From: Ptychodera flava
Taxonomy: Eukaryota; Hemichordata; Enteropneusta; Ptychoderidae
Assembly: GCF_041260155.1 (NCBI RefSeq)
Contig: NC_091932.1
Location: 46,159,629-46,223,628 of the forward strand
DNA: 64,000 nucleotides
Direction: 5' to 3'
In this document: in pieces, positions 31,701 through 45,129 of the stretch
How positions within the stretch are numbered: the first letter of the stretch is position 1
How the letters are laid out: every line of letters starts with the position of its first letter
The notes under the pieces: model-generated
Databases searched by the model: none
What the model saw: only the letters and a program-made list of their open reading frames with translations
Told to the model about the DNA's origin: nothing
Translations under genes and position numbers: made by a program

Positions 31701-31869
31701 AGCAAGTGATATCAAATTTATATAATGGTAGGCCTATCTGAAATTCAAAATTGCCGCCATTTCCTCTAGTTTCATTCGATAGGAAAAGATACATGTTCGA
31801 TTTCAATAGAACCATTTCAAAATAGTCTGCATTTTGAATTTATATTTGTCATTCCAGATATCTGTTCCT
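28791..31869. other. Intergenic upstream of the T-AR gene
   Basis: Searched by eye for adenylation-domain motifs on the minus strand. Only very weak resemblances were found (near 29700-29870), which are not called. No gene is supported. Confidence 0.35.
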
Positions 31870-32400
31870 GAGAACGCGCCTCGGGGCAGATATTCGAACC
31901 CTCAAAATTTTACAATACTTTTTTTTGGTCGACCCCTTGCGGATCCTCATTTTGAAGTACATGCGTAGGAACTAAGGTTTCCATGACAATCGAGAATTTT
32001 GCTTTTCCTCATAGTTTAACACTGGAATGGCTGCCATTTTGAATTTCAAGTGTCAGAAAATACTGCATGGGTATTCTGTCTCTCCAGTACCAAATTTTGC
32101 AGTGAACACGATTGGAACTAAGTTCGGATAACTGGATGGTGAAGCAATGTCGGTTTCATCCGCAAATGTAAGCTCATGCTTTTCCTTTTAAATTATACAT
32201 ATGTTTTTATGAGTAAATTGTAATATTGCAATATTCAACTATAGGGTATCTAATACTTTTGAGAAATTTGAAAAATAAGAAGATCAAATTATCCCAAATT
32301 AGTTCCAATCGTGTTACTATGACCCCTGATTTGTTTTTTTATTTCTTAAGGGTATGGTGTTACGTTTTCCCGAGGAAAGTGAAATAATTACTAACCTTCC
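31870..32400 (+). mobile_element. MITE family D copy carrying a family A insertion
   Basis: Starts GCGCCTCGGGGCAGATATTCG. Its interior (ATGGCTGCCATTTTGAATTTC, ACCAAATTTTGCA) is split by 32105-32315, and its continuation (TATGACCCCTGATTT) follows. Confidence 0.65.
32105..32315. mobile_element. Family A MITE copy 1
   Basis: 211 bp with inverted ends AACACGATTGGAACTAA and TTAGTTCCAATCGTGTT. No coding capacity. Inserted in a family D MITE. Confidence 0.85.
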
Positions 32401-32918
32401 TACAGGACGAACTCGAGCATCACTATCTGGTAAGTTGCACTGAAATAAAAACATTGCTTGCTATTCTATTGATTTTAAAAATGCAGTTAAAACCGTCTTT
32501 ACAATCGACGAGGCATAGTGACTTTTGTTCTTGGATAGCCCTTTGCAATATCTTCATCGTGATTTATTCCTTAATTTTTAAAAATTGAAAATAACAATTT
32601 AGCTATTGCTCGTCTTGACCTGGCAGGACATCGGTACATATCCTTGATGGTGGCATCCTTAATGCATCCTCGCTGGATCATCGTATCAAACCAGTTTAAT
32701 CAGTTTCCTCAAAGGATTATGCAATAAATGAAGTGCAACGTTAAACCTAAAGTAATAAAGAATAGTGATACACTGTAAAGTAATCTCCTTTTTATTTGTG
32801 TCTTTCTTGTTCGAATTCTTGAATCAGCGATTTCTGTTGACCAAAGGATCGAATTGGCCATCATATGAAATTATTTAAAATCCATTCTCCTTGCGTAACA
32901 AAACCACCGTGACCAGCT

Positions 32919-33287
32919 TTAAAGGAACTGTAGTTGTAATTTTTGTTCATATTTTCATAATATTTATTCTCTGAAACACATGTTTTGTAAATATATTTCA
33001 TTCTTTTTACCAGGGTGCACTGCCATACAAAGAATTATCCTCGCAAACAGAACACGTTTGATAAAATGGGCAATGTTGTCGTTTACATATGAATTCTTGT
33101 CCGAATCAAAATTTAATTATCAACAATAACATTGGAAAGTGCACATGCACATACAGGCAGTATTGAAAAGTTGAATGTGGGGTATTTCAACATGGTTTTT
33201 GGAGTAGAATTACTGCAGTTTTTAGAACAGATTCATGACAAAAATGCTGCATAGTACCTGAAAAGGTAAGTCTATTGGAGCTTTAAT
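32919..33287 (+). mobile_element. MITE family E copy 4
   Basis: Ends TTTAAAGGAACTGTAGTTGTAA and CTATTGGAGCTTTAA. Diverged interior. Confidence 0.55.
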
Positions 33288-35679
33288 TCGTTCTGATGAT
33301 GAGTCCTGACAGGCTCTATGAACGATCTTCAAGCCCCCCCCCCATGATGTCAGTTTTGAAGGCGAACAGCAATTACGTCACTTAGTTCATGTTAGTAAAG
33401 CAAGCATAGTTTGATTACTCAGTCTGGAGAATGATGTAATATGTTTACTGACCTTTGACATGAACCAGAATAAGAAAAAAACGCAAAAACCTATAAAAAA
33501 TACTATTCTGTCCCAAAGTTGAAATCACTTATTACTGTGTTCGATATTCGTAGATCATAATCAATGTTTAGCTCTTGGATATGTATCTAGTTCTTAGTCA
33601 ATATTTTACGTGACTCAAAACTCGCTATGTACTTGCTGTGTATTGTAGCGACTGTAATTCTAATAACCCTATACATCAGACGTAATCGGTTGTTCAATCT
33701 CCGGGAACATGGTAACGTCCCCATTTTCTACTGTAAGGGCGGCTCAGAAGCAAACAAATGACCACAACTCAATGATTTTTACTCTAAATGTGTGCACATT
33801 CTCCGCCAGTAGAAACGTACGACAGTCTGTGGTTTCTTGATGTGAATGGAACCCATTACCCACAATGTAACACGCTTCCCGAATGCCTTTATTGCTCACA
33901 AACATGTTTAACCCTTCGGAACCGTGCTTCGAATACTTTTTGGGCAGCCTCAAGACGTTTTCACCACACTTAAAAATCTGCTGACGTAAAAATTGCCCCA
34001 GGGAACCGATGAATGGTAGGTTTTCAAAAGCGATATTAACAGAATTACGTGTAAGTATTCTTGATGTTATAAGTGAACAATGCTGCCTCTGTTCATCTTG
34101 CATTGTACTCACGCAGAGGGCGACATTACTGATCAGCGCACACACTTGTGGACACTTGCCGGTATCCTCTAATACTGACTGTTTGTTTAAGAATTTTAAA
34201 GAGACAAGAGACTGCTATTGTCCGTTTTCTCAACAAACGTCATGAATAGACTATTGTTATCTTTTCAGAGTCCATAGCGAGGTGATGAGGCAGACATTGT
34301 TGTGCTAGCAATATAACAAACTTCAATGGACGGAGTGGAAGGCTGTTTTTGTGATATCTTCATATTTTCATGGTCACAACAATGCCACTGTCTCATTGTT
34401 ACTGAGATTGACCTGAATTCACACTTGACGGTAAAAACTGCATGGCACTATCAGGAAAGTAGGTCATGAAACGGTAGAAGCAAGAACAGATAGTCAGATC
34501 TCAGTCTATAGTCTTCAAATTATTTGATCGTTTCATCAATTTATATCACATGTTATCTCCGAGTATGTAAATTCGTTTGTTCATAAATTCTGAAGGTGCA
34601 TTCGACATTGATATGAGGTATATGTTTTGTAGTGTAGTACGCAGGGATAGACGCTGTTGCCGTAGTCAGTAATCAAACCAAGGCTTTGTCCTTGTTGTAC
34701 TCGTAGCCTAGATACGACCATTCTCACACAAGTGCGGCGCACTCTATCATTCTAGTAAGTAGAATATAATATCGCTTTTTGCAAATATCATCTGTGCGAT
34801 AGTTATGATTGCCTATTCTCATAAAAATAAGGCAGACTGCACACTTTAACATCTCTGTGTACACATTGAGGTAAAATAGATACAACTATCTATTATGTTG
34901 TACATGTTGTCTGTTTTTTCCTCCGCATGTTGTTTTTGCTGACGAAATTATCGTTACGTGCCTGTTTTTGTACGAAATACATAATTTCTTGATTGTAATT
35001 CTAAATTAAGGAATTCACCATTAGATCTTTTCAGAGGGTGGTAGGAATGAGGATAAGCAACCTAAAATGTGGCATGTTCATAGCAGTAAACAAAACACAC
35101 TTACAGTGTTCTACTGGTTTTAGGGTTAGCTCTCCAGTCGTGCGCACCTAGATTTTGTAAACTTTACAAGGCTGAATTGTGTGTTTGAGTAATTCCACTC
35201 AGCACAACTTTACTCCTTTCAAATATTGACCAAGAGATCGAAATGGTCAATGTGAGACTCCAGGGAAAAAAATTGGCACATTTATTTAAGTTTATGAGAA
35301 CTTCATGAGAGCTGTAGAATGGTGTTGAAACTTTGGATCACAATTGAATGAAGTAACTCATTTATCTCAGTAATCGACTGCAAGGTTAACAGAGACTGCG
35401 AAGATTAACCGGTGGTTACTTCGCTTTGCCTTGCCCGCATCAAAAATGACACGAAGGGTCAGAGGTCAGGATGCAATGATGCAATGATTTATTTTGTCAC
35501 TGGGTATTCACACACGTAATTCAAACGATAGAAAAAAGCACATGCAATAGAGAAATACTCAGCCTAAGATCAACCAAAAATTACCATTGGATAACTTAAA
35601 TACGTGGTTCCTACAGTGACCATTTTTAGAAGACATGTATAGGAAATAAAGAAAAAGTTACGAACAATAAATCACCGTG
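33288..35679. other. Intergenic, nothing assigned
   Basis: A 133-codon minus frame (33744-34145) has a non-ATG start and no recognisable domain. No repeat family noted. Confidence 0.3.
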
Positions 35680-35891
35680 AACACGATTGGAACTAATTTA
35701 GGATAATTGGATTTTCATATTTTGCAAATTTCTCAAAAGTGTTAGCTGTCATATAGCTGAATATTTCAATATCGCAAATTACTAATAAAAACAAGTGTGT
35801 AATATAAAAAGAAAAGCAGATGAGATAACATTTGTACATTAAATCGACATGCATCACCACCCAATTATCCCAAATTAGTTCCTATCGTGTT
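35680..35891. mobile_element. Family A MITE copy 2
   Basis: 212 bp with ends AACACGATTGGAAC and GTTCCTATCGTGTT; same interior as the other copies, reverse orientation relative to copy 1. Confidence 0.85.
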
Positions 35892-36588
35892 CGTGGCAAT
35901 TGGTCGATACGTGGACCATATTCGTATCTTTTATGTAATTATAATAATGTGACTACATCATCATGTACGTATATATAGACTAAATAATGTTCGGCTGTTT
36001 GTATCAGTCATTTATGATAAATATTATATGGTAAAATGATACTCAACGATATCAAAACCCTTCAGATGCTAAAAGAAAATTTGTTATGGTTTTTAAAATT
36101 CAGCAACACGTAGAAAATACAATATGGTTGACACAACCGATACGTTGGCCTCCTCAATATGAGAAGAGCGCATTTCTGATAGACACGCACTTCTGATAGA
36201 CAGTAAAGTTAAACACACTCGTTCAGACCGACTCTTGACTTATAAAGTCTGACCTAGTCTACTGAAAACAGACGATGGCGTGACGTCATCAGCAGCAGCC
36301 GCAAGTAACAGACAGTCAATAGGTGGCGCGTATCTTGAATGATTATATCGTAAAAGTTAATAATTCATAAGAGAAGTTCTTGTATTTAACGGTCATTTTA
36401 GTTGCACTATGTTGTTATCTCTATTCTACAAGAAACAATATATTATTGCACAGACCACGTAACGCACCTCAGTCATGGTCTTTTAGACAACATTGCGGTA
36501 AATGCTTATTATGGAGTAAAATCTGCCATGTGCTAATCAAGGTAACTTGAAATTCCATTTACTACAAGAATCTTTTCGTATCTCTTTG

Positions 36589-36641
<53 letters not shown>

Positions 36642-37344
36642 ATACTGGAAACAGCAATAAGTCAACGGCAGCAGACTCATGCTGAGATTCCCGGATGTTG
36701 TAATGAACAGGGGCCAAACGTCTGAGAAACTGCATTTTCGGACTTTGCACAACATTAGAACAATAGGTTCACAAGGCGACAATTTAGAAGGGCCTAACAA
36801 GGCAGATCTGATGGCCAGCTTATCAACCATCAATAATGCAGTGGAGATACAGCGATTTAAATGGTAGGAGCGAGTAAAATAGACAGTTTTCAAAGCCGTG
36901 TAGAGAGGACTGGCTGTGTAAGCTGGCCATCTTCACTTCTAGTATATTAAACGTCCCGGCCGGCTGTGGCCGGCCGCCCATGGCATACATTAAGTCATAC
37001 ACATACAACGATTTTGTCGGGAGCTGCTCTGCAGAAAGAAAACTCAATCCCGATGAAATACTAACTTGTTTATGTGATATCAATATTTCATAATTACGAT
37101 TTATCATTTTTAATAATTATGAAAAAATATCATACTTTAGACTATTAATTTCCAGTTGGCATGTGGTGAGAAGTCATATTTACCATCCGCTTGATAAACT
37201 GCACATGTGGGTGTCCTCTATCTTTCCTAGCTTAATGGCGCCATATGATATTTTGACAATTCAATCATCCCTGATTTGGGTTATAGACAATATTTTGATC
37301 CGCAGCTGTAAGCACGGAAGTCATCGTTATGTTACAGAGTTCCC
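35892..37344. other. Intergenic with (CT)n microsatellite
   Basis: A CT run of about 25 units at 36590-36639. Otherwise nothing assigned. Confidence 0.4.
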
Positions 37345-38850
37345 CCAAAACAGAACCAGATATGAACTGAACATGCTCACGTGTTTCATTATATATTGCA
37401 GTTATGTATAAGTTTGAACCTTCGCCACATGTTTGCAACTTCATTGAAAGTGTTATGATCAACATAATGAATAATATTCACCACAGATTGATTCTAAAGC
37501 CAAGTGTACCGGTATATCCCCAATCAGGAAAGTTCATTAAAATATGCAAATTAGGAATTGACTGAAATGTTCACATTAAAATGCAAATTAGGAATTGGCT
37601 GAAGTAAAAATGTTAAATGACTTTCAATAATCTCGTATCATAATATCTTTAATGTACAAAGCAATTCGTCAACTTTGGTCTAGTCAAGACAGATAAATAT
37701 CCTTAATTAGGAAAGTTCATAACATTTGCAAATAAGGAATTGGCTAAATTAAAATTCTTAATGACTTTCAATGTTGTATCATTGTATCTTTAATGTATGT
37801 ACCAAGTTTCATCAAATTTGGTCTAGTCAATACAGATAAATATCCCTAATTAGGAAAATTATATTAAATATTCAAATTAGGAATTGGCTGAAGTAAAAAA
37901 GTTTAATGACTTTCAATAATATTGTTTTATAGTATCTTCAATATATGTAGCAAGATTCATCAACCTCAGTCGGGTCAATTCAGATATATATCCCTAATTA
38001 GTGAAGTTCATTAAATATGTAAATAGGGAATTGGCTGAAGTAAAACTGCTTAATGATTTTCAATAATGTTATATCATAGTATCTTCAATGTACATAGCAA
38101 GTTTCATCAACTTTGGTCAAGTCAATTCAATTCAGATATATATATCTAATTAGGAAAGTTTATTAAATATGCAAATAAGTATTTGGCTGAAGTAAAAATG
38201 CTTAATGACTTTCAAAAATATTAGATCATAGTATCTTTTATAATGTACAAAGCAAGTTTCATCAATTTTGGTCAAGTCAATTCAAATAAATATCCCTAAT
38301 TTCAAAAGTTCATTAAATATGCAAATTAAGAGTTTGATGAAGTAAAAATGCGTAATGACTTTCAATAATGTTAAATCATAGTATCTTCAATATACATACC
38401 AAGTTTTGTCAATTTTGATCAAGTCAAATCAGATATATATCCCTAATGAGGAAAGTTCATTAAATATGCAAATTATCCATTACCTTTTACGTCATCCCTT
38501 AATATCTTTCACAGCTGATATATCTTGGTGTGATCAACATTTGTAGCGAATCTCATCAAATTGTGTGCAGTCGTTGTCAATATATACCTGTTTTTTCTAA
38601 AATCATTAATTATGCAAATGAGCAAAAAGTAAGCAAGCCACACCCACCAAAAACTAATCAGTTCTTGCCATTTGCAAACTGAATCTATGTACCAGATTTG
38701 ATTCTGATCTGATGAGCCGTTTTTGAGATATCGAGCACACAGACAGACAGACAGACGGACAGACACACAGACAGAGACAGACAGACACACAGACAGACAG
38801 ACATCGCTGCGACATATGCTCACGTGTGTCAACACGTGAGCAAAAAAAAA
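37345..38850 (-). mobile_element. Palindrome-headed element H, copy A (Helentron/HINE-like)
   Basis: Reading on the minus strand: an A/T run, a hairpin GCTCACGTGT-tgac-ACACGTGAGC (38841-38818), a CTGT microsatellite (38812-38743) and a conserved segment of about 260 bp. Then six to seven tandem copies of a 149-bp unit (38475-37580), a unique tail and ACACGTGAGC (37384-37375). Similarity to copy B ends just beyond, after CAGTTCATATCTGG. No transposase. The architecture matches Helitron/Helentron-derived non-autonomous elements, by analogy. Confidence 0.8.
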
Positions 38851-39913
38851 GGACTGAGTGTAAAGTTGCAAATAGTCTGCTTAAATGGATGATAAATAAG
38901 GGTTGTGCGTAATGATCGACTGACTCTAATTTAATCTAAAATTGGACCAATTATTTATCAACAATAACCTTGAGCACTATACATATGCCAAATCTCATTT
39001 CGTATAAGAAATGATGCGATGTCTGAGTGGATCGTCGAGCAATGCTCACTTGTGCGTTGACATAAAAATAACAAAAAAGTGTGACAGCTAGCATGCATTG
39101 TGCTTTACAGTATGTGTTCCATTATGCCAGTCACAATTCGTTTCGTATGGACGATGAGAACCGCTTTCTGCATTAAATTGATGCAAATTAGAACAAAATA
39201 ATCGAAATGGTTACATAAAAGATGGAAATAATCCCACATCATCAACCAAAACAAAAAGAATTCACTCTTGATTGTACCACAAAAACATTACAAGGGTTAT
39301 ACCAGAACTGGCAATGCCACAGTCTGTCAGACTATGCTCTACATCACGCTTCGTTCATTCCCATCAGTAATCGCATATAGGCAGAAGAATTATTCAGTTG
39401 TGTGACCCATTGTCCTTGTTTTAAATGCAGAAAAAGGTAATTGTAAGAAGACAACCATAATCAATGACAGTCTGAAGTTTTGCCCCCGACAAGAAGTTTC
39501 AAAGATTTGTGGCACTTCATTCAAAAATGTTACCATGATGAGTGAGATAATTGATGTACGAGAACTTGTGATCACAATACACAGAACAAGATAACTTAGC
39601 GTAGGAAAAGAAGAAACAAACACTTATGGCGTTAACACAGTTAACGTCGTTTTAAAGCTTTTGCCAGATTTATGGTGAGTTTGTTCCAGCAGATGCCTCA
39701 ACATATAGCTTTGATGCTATTTACTTATTTAATGTTCTGAACGTCCTGATAAGGGTTCCAATCTTTCTCTATGCTGATATCACATGCAGGGTTCCACTGC
39801 AGATAACTTTGTCAATCTCAGTATTATGGCGTATTAGTGATGCTAATCATTCGATATCCCATCGGGAAGAATTAGACCGCCAAACTTGGAAGTGATGACC
39901 CTTTTTGTCAATC
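38851..39913. other. Intergenic, 3' flank of the CaaX gene
   Basis: Nothing recognised beyond the probable 3' UTR next to 39914. Confidence 0.3.
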
Positions 39914-42900
39914 CTAAAGAACGATGCACATCTTGGAAGAGCACTTGGATCTGTCATTGTCGTTGTCAAACTGGTAGCTGTAAACCTGTTGCGAAAAAGT
40001 AGAACAGAGTACATGCAGTCACATATCTAGAATTGTTGACCCTTTGAGTGCATTGATTTTTTTCCACCAAAATTTTAGCGCAACATTTAATGATATTTTT
40101 CTGTAATTAATTTAATAATTTTGGACTACATGGACATCATTTTTGTTTGGCTACAGTTTTTGATCAAAAGTTTGGGAAAATCTGAATAGAAAATTGACTG
40201 GATTATATTTTATAAAGGTGACAAAAATTGAATTTGGCACTGAGAGGGTAAATCATGAAATTGCTATGAGATTCACTCTCACGGAGAATAAGCACGGGAT
40301 GCGGAAGGGGAAAAGTTGTTCGTTTAAAACGTGTTGTCAAGGCAACACATCACCAGGCTGAGAGGTTATTCTTATTCCCAAAGTAGAATATGAAAAATCC
40401 GGATGTGGGGCTGAGAAGTATGATTTGGTTGCCTCCGAAGGTTTACCGATGAGTAGGTTAAAAGCATGTGGCAACGAGATAACAGTGATGGGTTCTGTGA
40501 TGCGGAGAGGGCAGGGGAAGCTTTAATAGGGATATGGGAAGACTAGTGAGCGGGAGAAATTTTTTTTTGAAAGGCTCGCGGGGGGGGGGGAGCGAACATG
40601 TTTCATTGTTCCCTCAACATTTTGCACTCAACGACATCAGAATAATATTATATTTACAATGTTGAAACACCTACAGTCAAGATTTACCAAAATCGGTTGG
40701 TTGGCTGCTACTAACTACAAATTCTCGGGTAGAATCGCCCGTATCAGTAGGTTTGAATGTACTCATGATATTTGGACCTGTTTGGAGTAGCTATAAAGGG
40801 ACACTGGATATATACCCTTCCATATTTAGAAGGGCCGGAATACAAATCTATATGCACTTTAACAGGTAGACTCCGGAGCTGCTATTCTGTGCACACTGCA
40901 TCAGCTGGACTTAAGGTTTCATTTGTGTGTTTGTTCTGTTCTACCAAGGTTCTTCTGTCTACGCTTTCTTGAACTTACCTCGCTGGACCTTTGCGTCCTG
41001 TGGCCAGATGGACCAGGTTCACCATCTATCGAAACATGCTTTGCATCAGGACCATTATACTTTTGTTGTTTCGCTGAAACAGTCTGTTCAACGTCGTCAA
41101 CACTTTTCGGACTCGATGTCACCTTTGCATCGGGACTTTTAAGCAGTAGTTTCCTTTCAGTATCCATGCTTCCCTCCGGAGAAAGTCGTCTTCGTCCACC
41201 TTTCATGGATATCAAATGGGATGAGGTGTTCGGTGGCTTCTTCTTAATACTCGGATGTTCATTCATACCATTCCCAGGATTTTCTTGTCTGAAGTCTCTC
41301 TGCAGGGTGTATTTCTTCAAATCAGACTGCAGTTCAGACATTGACAAGGAAGTGTCGAGTTCCCGGCTGCTGTCTGACGAGATTCTCCCTGACGGCAAGC
41401 TGCCTTGTCTCTTTTCCGACCTTGCCTTCTGTTGGCTTTCAACGCAATCCAACGAAGTAAGTCGGGCTTTGTTTTGCTTGCTCTTCCTCTGATGATTCGC
41501 GGGAGATTTAACGAACCGTCTCTGGTGGTGGGATTTTGACTTCTTATGCGACGGTGGGGTGGGGCGTACTCCTGTTTTGGTGCCTCTCGGATGATCTATA
41601 GCTATGTCCGTTTCTTCATCCCTAGTCACGTGTCCATTATTTTTATAGGGGGATTGCTTAATTATACCAGAGTAATAAGCCTCTCCTGCCATATGCATCT
41701 CTTCTGTGACACTACTATGCTGTATAGCCTGAACAATTATATCACTTTGGACTCCTTCTGTTGTATTCTCCTGCAAGTCCCTCCCCTTTCTTAAATCTTC
41801 ATCGTCACCATGGTCTCCATTTTGTGTTAATTTGAGTCCTCCGCATGTTGACTTTTCGAAACTTAGACTATCTTTCCTCCTGCGGAATGTTTCACTAGAA
41901 CTGTCCAAGTCTCCGTTTTCCTCTTTATGTTGTCCTGTAGAACATTTCCGAACTGCAGCACCGGAGTCTGAATGGCAACTTCTACGGTCTTCACGTGAGG
42001 ATTTCTGAGATATTTGGCAGCTTCTAGAATCACCTATCCCTCCAGTCTTACCAGGGTTTTGCCTTTTGCTATCATGTCCATTTGGCTCAGTGAAACTGCT
42101 TTCAACGTCAGTGAAGTTGAAGTTTTGTTCGATTTCCAGCAACATATCTTCAATTGAGTCTTCGGGAAGTGTATCCCTAGGATCAGTGCTTGTATCTTCT
42201 ATATAATCGACAATGTCTGAAGCAGCTTTCTGACCATTATCACCTACTTTCCTGTCAGTGTTTTCATTCTCTGTCTCCCCTGTTCGATATAATCCTATCC
42301 TGCCCCTTGCTGACTTAGGTCGCTCTGGTAGTGCATCCCTACACGTCAGCCAGTTTGGCTCACCCACCGAAGGGAAGTGGCTGACAACTTCTGATGCTTG
42401 TGCTGTGCTTTGATCCGGGACACAGCTGGCTGACATATCCATGCCATCAACCAGGCTTTGGAACTCCTTTGAAAACAGACTTATATTTTTTATTGTCTGT
42501 TCATTCTTCTTTACCGTGGGGTATCCTTTTCTCAGATCAATACTTTCTTCAACCAGTTTACTTTCAGTTCTCTCGCTTTGATGTCCTCTATGATCTGTAT
42601 CGGATTTATCATCAGACGTAGTCGACCTCCTCACATCATGATCTGGGTGATGCTTGTTCCAATTTTTTATTTTGTTCGCCGATTGGAAATTTCTGTTTTT
42701 GATCACTATTTTGTCGTGTTCAAGCTTATCCCGAGCATTGACTATGATGTCCATGGTATTGGCAGACAGTCTACCGGGTTTTACATATTCGTTACTGTAC
42801 TGAGCAGAAGGTAAATAGTTTCCTTCGCTTTGATTTGTACAAGCGCTGGAGGAACAATTGCTAGTAATAGTTGAACGTTCTCTTTCGCTGATATGTATTT

Positions 42901-44416
42901 CATTAGCTTTGCTACAGTTCCGCTCATCATCAGTATCTAAATCAACCAGATCAGAGCAAGGAGGAAAGGCTGAAGCCTTCTCATGTTTCTCAGCGTTTTT
43001 GCAGTCCCCCGGGCTGTCTGTTAATGCGAATTCTTTACCACCGTCGTCTTTAGGTAAACCTTCAACGAGTTCCTTAGTTGGAATACTCGTTTCCGCATTC
43101 GAAGACTCCTTATTGCCCTCTCCAATATCAAGGTTTGGTTCACATTTATCGATGTTGGATTTCTCGCCAGAATCTTGCTCATCTTGTAGATTTCTTTCCA
43201 CCACACTTCCGACGATTTGCAAATCTGGTGCATCTTTCAACATTTTCTCATTTGTTGTAGTGTTGGGCTCATTCACTACTTCCTTGATTCCATTAAAAGC
43301 ATAATTTTTTAAGCAAGCTTCCCCTTGGGTGTTTTCGCTGTCTTTTAATTGGATCTCCAGGGATAACATCTTCCTTTGTTCCGTTTTCTGCTCAATTAAA
43401 TCCGATGCTTGTCTAGATTCAGCTTCGTGATCATAGACCGATGAACTTCTTTCATTTTCGTCATCAGTGCTCGACTTTTTGTTCCCAGCTGATGCTATGT
43501 CATCGTTGATTGTGTTGTTTTCGACGCTGAGCTCATCACTTAAGTCCTTGACGGCGTTTTCAGTCGGTGTACAAGCCTTGTTTTCTTCTTGATCTGGGTT
43601 GCTCGCTCCGGTGTCGTTATTCATTGATCCTACTGATACACCTATTTTAATAAACAGTGTACTGCAGTGCCTAACCGAGTCTTTTTCAGCAATCGCATCA
43701 TCGTCTCCGTCATTCCCGTCGCCATCTTCCTCTGATAAATCATCACTTTGTGAACTTTCAGCGTATTTTTTGTGTACTTCACTATGGTCAGGTGTTTTAC
43801 CTCTCTCCGATGATCTGTTAAAACCGTTGTCCACTGTCGACACGTCCGGCTTGTCCTCACGAGCTGCTGTTCTGGTCGCATTCATCGTAGGGTGATCTTT
43901 ATTTTCGTGATTAAGAGGTTGTGAAACCCTCTCATCCGATTCTTCTTCAGACTGGTTGTCTGCGTCACTGCTGTCAAGAATTTCCTGTTTGTTTCCTTGG
44001 ATATCGATTGAAAGGAGAACGCTTTTGTCGTGAGGCGCTTCTGTCGTAATTTTAGATCGCTCCTGCTTTTGAATTTCACTTTTCAAGATATAGATACTCA
44101 TATCACTATCCTTAGACTCAGTACGAGATTCGTCGTTTTCATAATTGTCACGCGCTGATTGGTCTTCACCCTTTGTCAGATTTTCATTTTCCTTTACGGA
44201 ACCAGCAGACTGCTCGTCGGGCGTTACGCTAGCTGTTTGTCTACTCATACTAGAAGATGACCTTCTTTGCCGTGAATCTGTTGCCACAACACTCCCAATG
44301 ATATTCTCAACTATACTACCATCATGAGCGCTATTTACATCAATTCCAACATCTGTCATTGTCGGGAAAGACATGTTCTTCGCCTTGTTTTCTTTGGAAT
44401 AATTCATATTCTTCAT
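39914..44416 (-). CDS. Large acidic disordered protein with C-terminal CaaX box (two coding exons)
   Basis: Family not recognised. The main exon encodes 1146 residues (44416-40979) and ends at a perfect donor (GAG/GTAAGT). The last exon (39985-39914) follows an acceptor (TTTTCGCAACAG) in phase 0 and adds 23 residues ending SSKMCIVL and a TAG, so the product is 1169 aa. CIVL fits a CaaX prenylation box; a terminal Leu favours geranylgeranylation, implying membrane attachment. The rest is rich in Glu, Asp, Ser, Lys and Asn, with no hydrophobic segment or clear globular domain and Lys/Arg/His-rich patches in the C-terminal quarter (KKSKSHHQRR; SRKRRQK only if the intron is kept). Without splicing the frame would run 20 codons on to 40919 and lose the CaaX box. 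A TAA in frame upstream fixes the start. A 5'-UTR exon boundary lies at 44478 (TTTTTCTAATAG). Paralemmin-like proteins share the acidic-plus-CaaX layout, but no specific motif supports that name. Confidence 0.7.
40036..40252 (+). mobile_element. piggyBac-like MITE family C copy 3
   Basis: Starts TTGACCCTTTGAGTGC and ends GGCACTGAGAGGGTAAA; diverged from the TTAA consensus. Lies in the single coding intron of the CaaX gene. Confidence 0.65.
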
Positions 44417-44478
44417 TAAGTGATTTTATGTCATTGGCTGCTGCAGATTAGATCTTCAAATATCTAAGCTTCGTCCAG
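44417..44478 (-). other. 5' untranslated part of the CaaX-protein exon
   Basis: The polypyrimidine stretch and AG at 44480-44479 imply that this exon begins at 44478, after a 5'-UTR intron. An in-frame TAA lies 9 nt before the ATG. The upstream non-coding exon and promoter were not located. Confidence 0.5.
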
Positions 44479-44589
44479 CTATTAGAAAAAAATATAAATT
44501 CACATTCAGAATAATGTAAAAGTTGACGAAATTATTGCTTTGTTTTCCGATTCAAACTCGTCTGTACATGTATTTAATATTTACATAAC

Positions 44590-44902
44590 TGTTTATTTTT
44601 AACACAATGGAACTCCGGAATTGACTTCAATGTTATTTAATTAATATGCAAAGAAACCAAAGATACATATATTTCCGCACTTTTTGATTAAAATTTTTGA
44701 AATAATGTATGCTAGTATAACGAAAACACCACCGAGTAAGCGACTTCCATTCTTACAATACACGCTAAAATATATGTTTACAGCTCAGAATACAAGCAGT
44801 AACAACAGATGCGCATGACAAAACTAGTATTTCAAGCAGCAGTGTCCGATGTCGCTCGCGTGTTGCTATATTGAGTAACAGACCTGTGAACGCGAACAGC
44901 CC
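44590..44902. mobile_element. MITE family F copy 2
   Basis: The right end, GCGAACAGCCC, and the interior (GTGTCCGATGTCGCTCGCGTG) match 9307-9604. The left end is diverged, so the start is approximate. Confidence 0.55.
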
Positions 44903-45129
44903 TTTTCAATTTTTAGACGTCGAATACTGAAAAAATCTCTACGGGCCACTTTTCTCAATATGGTGGTATGCACGGAGTACGAAATACATGTTACGTTAAT
45001 TATTCTGTTCACCCCGATTTCCTGTAAATAGCTTCACTCTCACCATTTGATAACAACGGGTGTGGGCAAAACGTTTGGGGAATGGTTAAACATTTGAAGC
45101 TTCCGACTTAAGTTTGTATGATGTTGTTT
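44903..45129. other. Diverged family B-like remnant
   Basis: Around 45005-45092 a sequence like the mini-MITE B interior (GTTCACCCCGATTTCCTGTAAA...GGGCAAAAC) is recognisable but strongly diverged. Confidence 0.35.

Noticed and set aside
33744-34145. 133-codon minus-strand frame
   Set aside because: Starts at GTG, no motif, no splice context.
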